Shown here: positions 26,616-39,000 of the stretch, piece by piece
Layout: every line of letters starts with the position of its first letter
Numbering within the stretch: position 1 is the stretch's first letter
Assembly: GCF_024679245.1 (NCBI RefSeq)
Contig: NC_090178.1
Location: forward strand, 9,215,202-9,279,201
Length of the DNA: 64,000 bases
Source of the DNA: Pseudorasbora parva
Taxonomy: Eukaryota; Chordata; Actinopteri; Cypriniformes; Gobionidae
Reading direction: 5' to 3'
Notes under the pieces: model-generated
Database searches by the model: none
What the model was told of the DNA's origin: nothing
The model's input: the letters and a program-made list of their open reading frames with translations, nothing else
Program-made: the position numbers and the translations under genes

Positions 26616-29600
26616 GTGAGAAACGGCACAACCCTCCGTCAGTATAGTCATTTAGGGTGTTTTTAAACTAGAGATTTTAGTGTAGAACTCACCTTTTTTG
26701 ATGTCATAGTTTAGTTTGTTCAAATGGTATTAAAAAGGGCCCTATGAAATCGTTTTTCTTTTTACCCCAAATTCTGTTTACCATTTAATTTTTCTGGATT
26801 CCATTTCAGTGGTTTATTTTTAATTTTTGAAATGTAATGATCAAAAAGGATGTCTAATCAATTGAGTTCATAACTTAAAGGTGAACTATGTAGTATTTTT
26901 GCAGTAAAATATCCAAAAACCACTAGGCCGGTGTTATATATTTTGTTCAGTTGAGTACCTACAATATCCCAGATGTTTCCAACTATTTGTAAATTGTGAG
27001 AAAATTGCTATTTTAACTAAGGACCGGGACGTTGCAGCATTGCATTTGAGAGAGTCGCCTGTCAATTGCGTCATATCTGCGTTCCCCTCGGTTTCGGCTT
27101 TTATTTGGCATGAGCGCTTTACTCTTAGCAGTGTGAACAAGTGAACGCACGGAGTAAAGTCATAACATCGTTTTGAACACACTTAAATGTATCTAATATG
27201 ATAAACAGAGCTCCATTACCTCAAAATCATAACCGGAAGAGGGGATCTGTGCAGGCGCCCGGCAAATACAAGGCGGGTATTTGTTTAACAATCGCTCCAG
27301 CAGCTTTGCTCAGGTCCATAACACTCGGTCCTGCTCTGCTTTAGACTACAGTAACGTTAATAACCGCATGCATGAACGTGATTTCTGCCCGAGTCCTATT
27401 TTTCACCGGCTGTGATGAGAAGACCACATCTCCCAAGATGCAGCGCTCACACTTTGCGTCATCAAACTACGCATTTGTTTTGCATAGGCGCCCTCCAGTG
27501 GACAAAAGCTGCATAGTGCACCTTTAATTTACTAAATTATTACAATTTAACAATAATAGTTCCCTATGAATTTTAATTTTTAGTTTTATTGGATTCTGTT
27601 TTATTATTTAAAGCTACACTGTGGGATATTTTCCCCCATCTAGCAGTGAAAAGGTATATGACAATCCAGTGAATATTAGTTGCTGTTCCTCTCAATCCCG
27701 ATTTCGTTTTAACTCATACGGTGGCCGATTTAGTCCAAGATTAACATGGCTTCCAGTTCGACCTTGTTCATGACTGCCATCGAGTGTTAAAACACGAAAA
27801 GCGAAGCTTGAATTTACGGGTATGTCCCTCTTTGGCTAATGTACTTTCAAGATGGAGGAGCAACATGGCGACCGGCATTCGAAACCCTCACCCGTATGTA
27901 TTTTCAATGGCATATTATAAACTTATGAGAATACTTTATTACTTGAAAGAAGTAAATATACATTAATGAGCACATATATTTTTGAAAGAACTAAGTGTTT
28001 TTAGCTAAGAATAAACTAAAAAAGTTACACAGTGTAGCTTTAATACAAATGTAATCATCAAATTAGTTATCAAATGAATTCATAAAATGTTGACAATTTA
28101 TTTAATCTTTTAAAATGTAATCAAATGAAAATGTACATTTTTTTGGAAACAGTGCTGCATAATTTACTATTTTAAAATATCCGGGGGGAAAAATGCATAA
28201 GAGAGAAAGAAATCGCAGATCATAAGCAAATTAAGACACTGCGGAGACATTATACATCACATCAATTACACGTCTTTATGGGATGTGTGTGAACGCGCAC
28301 ACAGATTCCAGAAAATTAATGGAAATGTGAATGGACCAAAATCAAACGATCCTGGGTTTATTTAGTCAGGCTGTAGTGAAGACCTTAAGGTTTCTGTGTG
28401 TATCTGATGATGGTTTTATCCAATAAAATGTTGGACAGTTTCCACATTTTATGTAAAATTTTATTTTTAAATCTGGAATCAACAATAATGTCTGATTTCT
28501 GTCACAGAAATCATAGGTCCCTATATTAAAACAGTTTTCCAGACTAAGGTGCCCACTTAGTAACCACGCCCACTTGAACTGGTATTCCTGACCCTTAAAC
28601 TCTGGACACAAAAGAGATGGAAAATATTATAGTTTAATAGTTAATAGTGTTGCTGTCAGGATTGTAGCACAGAAACTGAGTCACACTGAACACACACCAG
28701 CTCTGAACACACTGTAAAACAGGAAGAACTTGGTGTCGCTTCCTTTTGAAATGACCGATAATGGGATGCAAAGTTCCCCTGCGGTGTTCATGAGTACCTT
28801 ATTGAAAACTGCCATGGTGAGCTTCTACATTCTGTGTAACTTGAAAATACAAACTAGATCTGAGGAAAAAGTGCATAGTACTTTCCTGTGTGAAGCGCAG
28901 TGCTAGTGTGTGTGTTGTTTACCTGGGCATTGATAAGTCTGTGGCAATTTTCTTTGTTTTGTTTTCCTGGTGAAAATCCTAAGACTGAACAGTAGTTTTG
29001 GTTTCACTTGCCATAATGACTAATTTAGCAGACAAGTTAAAACGTTCTAAATTCATTACTTTAAGCTTACTGCTTCAAGCACAGCTCTCTGTGATGAAAG
29101 TATACGAGTGTATGTTAACCCATTTGCTTCTTTGTTTGTGGTTCCAGGCTTTCTGTTGTGAAAGGTCACTTCCCCAAGCTTGTTGACTGTGCCCACTTTC
29201 ACTATGAAAATGTGGACTTCGGTTCTATCGAGGTAAGATCTTGACATGTTGAGCAGAGGTTTTGTAGCTCTCTACTTTAGTGTCAGGAAGGCCCAAAGTA
29301 TACATACGGCATCCGCTTATTATTATTTTGCCTAAAAGAAGGTGTTTTAGAGCCACCATGTAAGGAGAACAATTATTATGCCTTAAAATACTTCCTATGA
29401 AGGCATTATTACTTCCATATATAAAATATTATTTAATTATTTTAAGTGGTTTAGAAAAGAGGTTTCGGCTATTACATTTTAAAGGAAGATAGCATTCACT
29501 AAAGAATAGTGAACAATAACACCAAGAACATCAATGAAAATGTCTATTAAAATGTTTTAGTGATGTACATGTTCTGTTTGTCAGGATTCGTCAGTTAGTG

Positions 29601-29694
29601 TTGGACATTTAGGGTTATTATAAAGAAACAAGCAGAATATCACACAGCCAGAATATCTCCAGGGCTGATACAGCTCCTTGCTTTGTGACCTTCA

Positions 29695-29733
<39 letters not shown>

Positions 29734-30008
29734 CCAGATTTTGTGTTTGTGTACTCTGAAAGGAAGGAGGAAACATTTACTTCTATTTGATTCACAGATA
29801 CACTGCAGTATATCAGCGCTCTTCTGCCGGTCACACAATGATCTGTGCTTTATATAAGCCCGTCTAAAATCTGTGATCAGTTGAAGAAGGTTTCAATTCA
29901 CAATGATAGACATCCATTCTCAAAATGCATTTCACTGTCCCTGTGGCATTGTTTTTTGTGTTTGTGCTGCTTGTATACCCATCCTGTGTTTATAATGGCA
30001 GAGTGCTG

Positions 30009-30053
<45 letters not shown>

Positions 30054-33000
30054 GCACGCACACACTCGAGAGCACCTGGAGCACACTGACCACACAGCAT
30101 GACTGGAGTGGGAGTCCATCTCATTAGTGTTTAAACCCCCTAAAGAAAAGAGAAAAATAAAAGACCTTTATGTTTTCTAACGTGACCCTTTGAAGCAGAA
30201 AATGCCTTTCCTCTCCTCATCTCCTCTGTGTTATTGTAAAACGATATTAATGGCCATGTACCATACTATCACCATGGTTTCTTCTATGTAATTCCATGGT
30301 ATATGAATACGGTAATCATTCGTATATTTTACATGCATACTACCGGTCAAAAGTTTAAAAAAGTTTTTTTTGAAAGAGGTCTCTTATGCTCACCAAGCCT
30401 GCATTTATTTGATCAAAAATACTGTAAAAACAGTAATATTGTGAAATATTATTACAATTCAGAAGAACTGTTTTCTACTTAAATATATTTTAAAATACAA
30501 TTTATTCCTGTGATGCAAAACAGAATTTTCAGCATGATTACTCCAGTCTTCAGTGTCACATGTTCTTTCAGATATCATACTAATATGCTGTATCTGTGCT
30601 CAAAAACAGTTATTTTTTATCACTGTAAAAAGCAGTTGTGCTACTTAATATTTTTGTGGAAATCGTGAACTTTTTTTTTTTTTTTGATGAATCAAATAAT
30701 TGAATTTATCTCTACTGAATAAAAGCATAGAAAATAATTAATAAAAAGCTGAATACAACCAAAGCAAAAATCTTATTGACCCTAAACTCTTGAACAGTAA
30801 GTACCTTTGAATAAAATGGTTTGACCACTTACATCTCACTGGCCCTGTTTAAACCTGCTATTAAGATGCGTTTTAATCGATCAGATCACAAGAGGATGAC
30901 ACTAAATACAGGTGTAAACGGCCTAAAACATTTTAAGCTTGTCCCTTTTCGACCACTTCCAGAGGCAGTCAAAAACGCATTCATACGGATTGTTTTCATA
31001 GTGTAAAGGCTCATGTGGTTGAATGCGTTTGATCAGCCACAAAAGCCTGTCTGCTCCTGTACTACTTGTGATCTGATCAACCGAAATGCATCTTAAGGGG
31101 TTAGTTCACCCAAAAAGGAAAATTCTGTCAATAATGACTTACCCTAATGTCTTTCGATCATCTTCAGCCAAATTAAGATTAAACACAAATGAAGATATTT
31201 TTGTTGAAATCCGATGGCTCAAAGGCCTCCATTGACACCAATGTCAGTTCCTCTCTCAAGACCCATAAAGGCACTAAAGATGTCGTTACAAAGCCCAACT
31301 CATTACAGTGATAGTGAGATTTTACAATAGTTTTATGAAGCCAAAAATAAATAAATAACGACTTATGTAATGTTGGGCCGATTTCAAAACAAAGATTCGA
31401 ACGGTTATGAATTAGTGTATTAATTCAGGATTCCCAATGTCACGTGATTTCAGCAGTTTGACGGTTTGACACGCGAGCCAAATCATGAATCAATACGCTG
31501 ATTCATAAACGTTCGAAACTTTGTTTTAAAAATCGGCCCACTATATTTAAACACTATATAAGTCGTTATTTAGTTTTTTTTGCACACAAAAACTATTCTC
31601 GATGCTTCATAAAACGATTCTAGAGCCACTGTAGTGAGTTGGGCTTTGTAACGTCGTCTTTAGTGCCTTTATGGGTCTTGAGAGAGGAAATTACATTGGT
31701 GTCAATGAAGGCCTTTCTGAGCCATCGGATTTCAACAAAAATATCTTCATTTGTGTTCCGAAGATGAATGGTGGTCTTACGGGTGTCGAGCCACATGAGG
31801 GTAAGTAATTATTGACAGAACTTTCCTTTTTGGTTGAACCAACCCTTTAATACCGGGTGTCAGTTTACAGTTTCTTACAGTTTCTCCCAATGTTTATTTT
31901 TCTCCATTATGCCCTGGTGGAGTTTTGGTTTCTTGCCACTGTCGCCTTTGGCTTGGCTTGCTCAGTTGGGGACACTAACATTTTGTTTAAATCTATGTTT
32001 TCAACTAAATAGCCAAATAAAATTAATTGCTAAAGTAACTATATTAACTATATCACTGATCTGCCCACATTGTCGCTATATGATACATTGAAATGAGCTG
32101 ATGACATCAGTTTTCTCCAGAGCGACTGTACAGCCAAATCAAAATTTGTTGCAATATTTTCCTGTTTAACACTGTGAAGCTGCTTTGAAACAATTGTAAA
32201 AGCGCTATATAAATTAAGTTGACTTGACTTGACTTGTAAACAGGGCCACTGATCGCACTCATTATCTAAAGCGAGGAGGAAGTTTGCACATGCTTCAGGG
32301 ATATGAAACATAATTTTGGTGACTGATTTATTGTGATGGGAGGTTCCCAGCTTCTCATAAATGATCATGTGTTTGAGCATGATCTTAAACAGGCAAGTTT
32401 CTAGTAATTCATCTGTCCAGACAGATGTGCAGACATAGTGAAATGACAAAATCACTGCAATTCAAAACAAAACACATTTATGCGGTTACACAGAACTTGG
32501 AATTTCTGACACCCTACTTGGGGGGGGGGGGGGGGGGGAAGGGGCACTCAGTTTCAGTCAATCTCATGTCAATCTTGAGTACCTATAGAGTAGTATGGCA
32601 TCCTTCATATCTCCGAAAAGTCTTTAGTTTTATTATATTTATAAAAGAATGATAGGCTGTACCGAGTCTTTCCGGAAGAAAAAAAAACGAGAGGTTGGAG
32701 GCGTATCGTGTGGGCGGAGCTAAAAGATGACGAGCGCGCACAAATCGGTGACGTCCTCAAGCGTGGAGAAGAAAACGCTACCCTAAATCAGATTCAACTA
32801 ATACAGATATGATCCAGAATCAGATCCGGAGGCTGAAATAAATTGAACAGGAGAAGCAACAACAGCAGGACGTCCGTCTCTGTGGTATGTACTGTATTTA
32901 GTGGCCTGTCAACATTTGTGTTTACTCGCAGTTTATGAGGACATGATTCGGTTTATGGACCATTATATGCGACTAAACCTTAGCAGTAGCAAGCAAAACA

Positions 33001-36000
33001 GTTTTGCATGTCAGACTAGTGTAACGTTATACATAGAACAACAATGGAGTAACCGTAAGCGCATCTGAATGATGAAGCACGCTTTGTGAGAACACTAGGT
33101 TTACGTTTGGGTGGTTTTACAATAATCAAACTGACACCTATAGTGGTCAGCTAAACAAATGGATTTAAACACACACCATAGATCGCATGCTCCATTGATA
33201 AATTAACTAACGTTATACACGATCGTGTTGTTTACTGATGTTTACTTACGCTATGACAGCCAACAACACAGACATTTGAAGCAGTTTTACTCACCGTCTG
33301 CTTCTAAACCACGACCGCGAATCTTTATCGTTGGGACCGCTCCGTCAAAAACACACTTCTTTGGTAACTGTTGATTTGGTGAAGTCATGTGACAGCAGTG
33401 ACCGTGGAGATCCACTTTTGCGACGTGACTGAAGCGTGATGTTGTGAAGCTTCCCGTTTCCCGAAACTTCCCGAAGTTTTTGAAACTTTGTCTATGTTTA
33501 GGATGGGAATCCAAGTCTTTAACAGTGTAAAAAGCTCAGTATGCATGAAACAGCATTTCACCCCCCTTTAAAGTCTGCAATCAAATGCGCCTTAAAATCA
33601 GACTTGCAACCTGGAAACTCATACATAAATGGATAATTCTGTGGGATCCAGGTGTGTATGCTGAATTAACACTCACTGAGATGTACACAGTTGATGATAA
33701 ACATTCACCATCTCCAAGAAACATGTCTGATAAGAGTCAGGTGAACACAAAATAAAAAATTCTGGAAACATACTGGTTGTTCAGTGTCTGGATTACAGTA
33801 GTGCACGATAATGCAGGATCATGAGCATTCGCTTTAAGCATTTGTTTATGTGTGCTTGAACTTTTTCACACCTTCATGAATTAATGTCTGCTCTTTACAC
33901 CTTCAGCTTACGTTTGCCAACGAGCAGAACGATGCCAGCTGGACCTCAGGCAGTGCCAAAGATCTGGTTTTCCTCGTGCAGGTGTCCTGCCAGGTGAGTG
34001 GGCACACATGCCCCAGTCAATGCTATTAATAAACAACCCCTCCTGCTACAGCCTCGGATAAAAACACAACTGATCAAATTGAACGTGACCGAAGTCAGCG
34101 CACTACGCCTTGTTTTGCGTCTTCCTATCTTCTGTTGGCATCTTGTTTGTTGACTTCCCCCTCCCTCTTTCCCCTACTCTCTCTCTTTCTCTGAAATCTA
34201 GGGTAAGACGTGGATGGTGCGGCGCTCATACGAAGAGTTCCGGACGCTGGACGCCCACCTGCATCAGTGCATTTACGACCGCCGTTACTCACAGCTTTTG
34301 GTCCTTCCCGCCCTCTGTGAGATCGGAGAACGGGTGGAGGTGAGTTTGACTACACTGGATGCTAATGCTTCTTATCTCATTTAGCTTCAGCGGAGCTTCA
34401 TGTTGTACCAATAACAGTTAGCTGCTCAGTATTGAGGTCGTCCGGCCAGTTATGTAAGTTGGTGTCCGGACCCTTAGGGACAGTGCTGGGAAAGACACCA
34501 CAATATCTTTTAAACCGTATACAGTAAATGTCTTTACTGTAACTTTTGATCATTTAAAGCTTCCTTGCTGAGTAAAAACTTAAAATTTTACTGACCTGAT
34601 TTTACTTGAGATTGTCAATTTGAGCTTAACTTGTATAGAACCCGGTACATCGCTTTAACTCAATCTTCTTCAGTGATATCTTTGAGTAGTGTTTGACAAC
34701 TGAATGAATTTGCTGTTTTAACATGCATGCTGTTCACACAGATCTTCACACCACTGTTGTCGGAGTATCTGAACCGCCTCTCCATGATTGTGGACAATAA
34801 GCTGAACTGTGGGCCGGTTCTCTCCTGGATGGAGGTGAGAGACAAACACAGAGATGAGATGGCAAACAAATATTAGAATAGATAAGAACTGAAATATAGA
34901 AGAAATGTATATAAAAAAAATATAGTTCACCCAAAAATTTTAATTGTCATTTACTCACCATGTCATTCCAAACCTGTTTGCATGTCTTTCTTCTGCGAAA
35001 CACAAAAGATATTTTAAAGAATGTTGGCAACTAAGCATTATTGTAGACCATTGACTTCTATTCACACCACTAAAAAATGTGTTAAAGGGTTGGTTCACTC
35101 AAAAATGAAAATTCTGTCATTAATTACTTACCCTCATGTCGTTTGACACCCGTAAGACCGCCGTTCATCTTCGGAACACAAGTGAAGATATTTTTGTTGA
35201 AATACGATGGCTCAGAAAGGCCTTCATTGACACCAATGTCATTTCCTCTCTCAAGACCCATAAAAGGCACTAAAGACGTCGTTACAAAGCCCAACTCACT
35301 ACAGTGGCTCTACAATCATTTTATGTGATGAGAATAGTTTTTGTTCACACAAAAAAAACGAAATAACGACTTTTACATGGGCCGATTTCAAAACAAAGCT
35401 TCGAACCGTTATGAATCAGCATATTGATTCATGATTCGGCTCGTGTGTCAAACTGCTGAAATCATGTGACTTTGATGATCCGAATCATGAATCAATACGG
35501 TTCAAAGCTTTGTTTTGAAATCGGTCCATCGACCCCAGTGAGATGGGGTGTGTAATGCGAAATTAGTGCCTTTTATGGGTCTTGAGAGAGGAAATGACAT
35601 TGGTGTCAATGAAGGCCTTTTGGATTTCAACAATAATTTCTTCATTTGTCATTTGAAGATTAACAAAGGTCTTACGGGTGTCGAATGACATGAGGGTAAG
35701 TAATTCATGACAGAATTTTCATTTTTGGGTGAACTAACCCTTTAACCATCCAGCCAAATATGAATGATAAAAAATAAAAGAGCTTATCAAAATCTTGGAA
35801 ACTAGCTGGGGGCATGCCTGCTTTTGGCGCTGAAACTACGCCCACTAGGGGTAAAGCTGCCGTAAGCACACAAGACAACACTCATTGGTAGGCACGTACT
35901 GCCAACGATGGCACCAGTGGTTGGCGGGATGGGAGGATGAAGGCGGGCAGATAGTCGGCTTGACCCCATTCTGCATGATCACTGCATATTAGGCAGGTGT

Positions 36001-39000
36001 AGGTCACCTTGATCAGCTCTCCATCAAGGTGGCTCTTCACAAAATAAATCCACCTCTTGATATCATCTCTTTTTTTTCGCAACCAGGTAATAACTAGCTA
36101 GTAAACTGTGGGCTATAGTAACTAACGTGAATTACAGTAACTCAACTACTGATTAGACTGTAACTAATCACACAGACTGATGTGAATGTTCACTAGAGTT
36201 AGGGGAGGGGCCAGGCTCAGTGGCTCCAGTGCGTAATCGAGCAACCGTTTTAGCACCGCCCGAAAAACCCTGAACACAAATAGTGATAACTCTTTAACGT
36301 CTTTTAATGTTTATGTTTAACATTAACTGTCTTGGTTTAATGTCTTCGTAACGTGTTTCAGCAATACTTTTCTAACATTTATAATGTGTTTAAAGGGAGG
36401 GTGAAATGCTGTTTCATGCATACTGAGCTTTTTACACTGTTAAAGACTTGGATTCCCATTCTAAACAGACAAAGTTTCAAAAACTAATGTTGGACGTTAG
36501 TGTTGTAATGTTAACAACTAATGTTGTTGTTTCTGTGTTAAAAATACTCCTTCCGGTTTTCCACAAGTTTCGGAGAGTTTTTTTTCGAGTATGGGTCGGC
36601 TTGACGTCGACAGAGCGGAAGGTCCTTGTATGGGCCGTACGGGCTCTTCTCCCGGAAGAGTGCGTGCGCGCGTGATTAGAACGAGAGAGGAAATGCACGC
36701 CCATAAACACTGCTCTCAGCTGCAGATCTACTCGTCTGTGCAACACTTCAGTGGCGCCGCGCTCCACTTTATTCCTATGGGTGACATCGAGCGACTTCAA
36801 CGCTTCAGCACAGCATTCCGGGAAGGCAGCGCTGCATTTGAACTGATTTGAACGCAGAAATTACGTTAAATAATCTTTATTTGATTTTATGAGATTTTTG
36901 ATTTAGTAAAACATGGCTGTTTTTTTCTTGCTGCATTACAGCTAATAGCTTTTTACAATCATTGCAGATTGACAACCATGGCAACAGGTTCCTGCTGAAA
37001 GAAGAAGCATCTTTAAACGTCCCCGCCATCGCTGCTGCTCACGTCATCAAGCGCTACACTGCCCAGGCTAGCGATGAGATCTCCATTGAGGTACTCAGAC
37101 CACTTACTTTGGGAGATACGAACGAATTCAATGTTTTAAATAAAGTGAAAGTGACCCATACTGAGAATTTGTCCTCTGCATTTAACCCATCCAAGTTAAT
37201 GTACACACATTAGGAGTAGTGAAAACACACACACACACACACACACACTGCAAACTGTGGACACACACCCAGAGCGATTATGGGTTTAGATGCCTTGCTC
37301 AGGTGGCACCTTAGTCCTTTCCTGCTGGTAATGAGAATTAAACCTGCAATCTTCAGGTTACCAGTCTGACTCTAACCATCAGGCCACGACTGCACCCAAA
37401 TAAATCTCTTTCCGTCAAAGCTGCAGCCGACTAGCTGCTTGTTCCGTTCAGTGTTGTACATCAAACTACATCATAAACTCCAAACTCTTCCAAAAGACCT
37501 TGTACCCAGTTACAGTTCTCTCTTTCTCTTGTCCTGTCCTTATTCTGCACATGCATGCACAGCCTGCCTGGTCCTGGGACATCGTTTTGTTCTCTTTGCT
37601 CTTCCTCCTTTTCTTCCTCATCCATCAGGTCTATTCCTGTCACCCCCCTCCCTGTACACTGCTCCATTTACAGCGTCTCTTTCTGGGCCAGAGAATGGGG
37701 TGACCCAAACTTAGAACATATTGAGGTCCCTTCTCTCTCTCTTTTTCTTTCTGTCACTCTTCAATTCTTTAGCATATGTATGCCATGATTTTTCTAAAAT
37801 ACACCACACAGCAATAACCACATACCAGTGCTCTAACAACTTCTCCTAAACCACATGGGAATGCGTTAGCAACCACCCGGGACAAACTAGTAGCCACCTA
37901 GAAACTCCTTAGCGACCATGCCAAGCACCCTAGCGACCACTTGGCAGTCTATCTGTCTTGTTGTATATCTATATGGAATCTTTAAGTCTATTGAACATTT
38001 TAGCAAGCGTCAAAACAGCTTTTTAGTAATGCTGTATTTATCTGTCTGTTGAAAGCCCTAGCAACCGCTCTGAATTCTTTTGCAAAATACCTAGTAAAGA
38101 CAACCACCTAGAACAACTTAACAGCCACCCAGAAACACCCTAGCAACAACTTCAAGCATTTTAACAACTACTTAGTAATGCTGTATGTATCTATCTGCCT
38201 ATTTTATTTTATTTTTTAGGATTTGAGACATTTAGGTAAGGCTTTTATTTAAGAGAACATCAACATTTGGCTGGAGAAACTTTCCATTTTTAGTTTCTTT
38301 TTTGTATTTGTTCTGTGTTTTCTCTCCTCTCAGGCTTGATTCTTTCTCTATCTGCTCTCAAGTGCAATATAGGAACCGATATGTTTTTTTCCCCTTCCTC
38401 TTTTTAAAATTTGGGTCAAAGTGTATTTCGGCACGCAACAGTGCTTTTGAATAGATGTTGTTAAAATGTATGAAGAGAGTGTTGTCTACAGTACACATGA
38501 TTGTAGCTGTTGACATTTTTGTGGTTTAAACAAATATCAACTCAATCATCATCCTAAAATATCTTTAACGAGTTTTTTGACACTCTCAGTGCACAAGCAT
38601 ATAGCATATAACTCTTACTGAATGTGTGTGTCAGTTTGCATGTTAATCGCTTGGTTGTGTCTTTCTTCCTCTTTCTAAAGGTTGGTGATATTTTGTCTGT
38701 GATTGACATGCCGCCCAAAGAGGACACCACGTGGTGGAGAGGAAAGCATGGATTCCAGGTACCTGTCTAAACCTCATGACCTGATATGGGCCATCTTCAG
38801 TAACACTGTCAACTTAAGTCCATTGTTCCCCTCTTTTTCTCAGGTTGGCTTCTTTCCCAGTGAATGTGTGGAATTAATCAATGAGAAGTTGCAGCAGTCA
38901 GTCAGTGCTTCCGTCAGTAAGCAAGGTACCACGCACACTGTCTTTTATCTAGATATCAGGAGGGTACTGGAAGTAGAAATACCATTTAGGGTGCTTTCAC

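Larger units (their letters stand above)
30840..32247. mobile_element. hAT-like element with GGCCCTGTTTA termini, split by two later insertions
   Basis: The left part begins TGGCCCTGTTTAAACC at 30840 and runs to ATGCATCTTAA. The right part resumes as TTAATACCGGGTGT at 31847-31860 and ends TAAACAGGGCCA at 32236-32247. It is interrupted first by the TTAA element 31097-31846 and again by a retroelement tail 31861-32235. Removing both gives one continuous element. No transposase is present. Confidence 0.7.
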
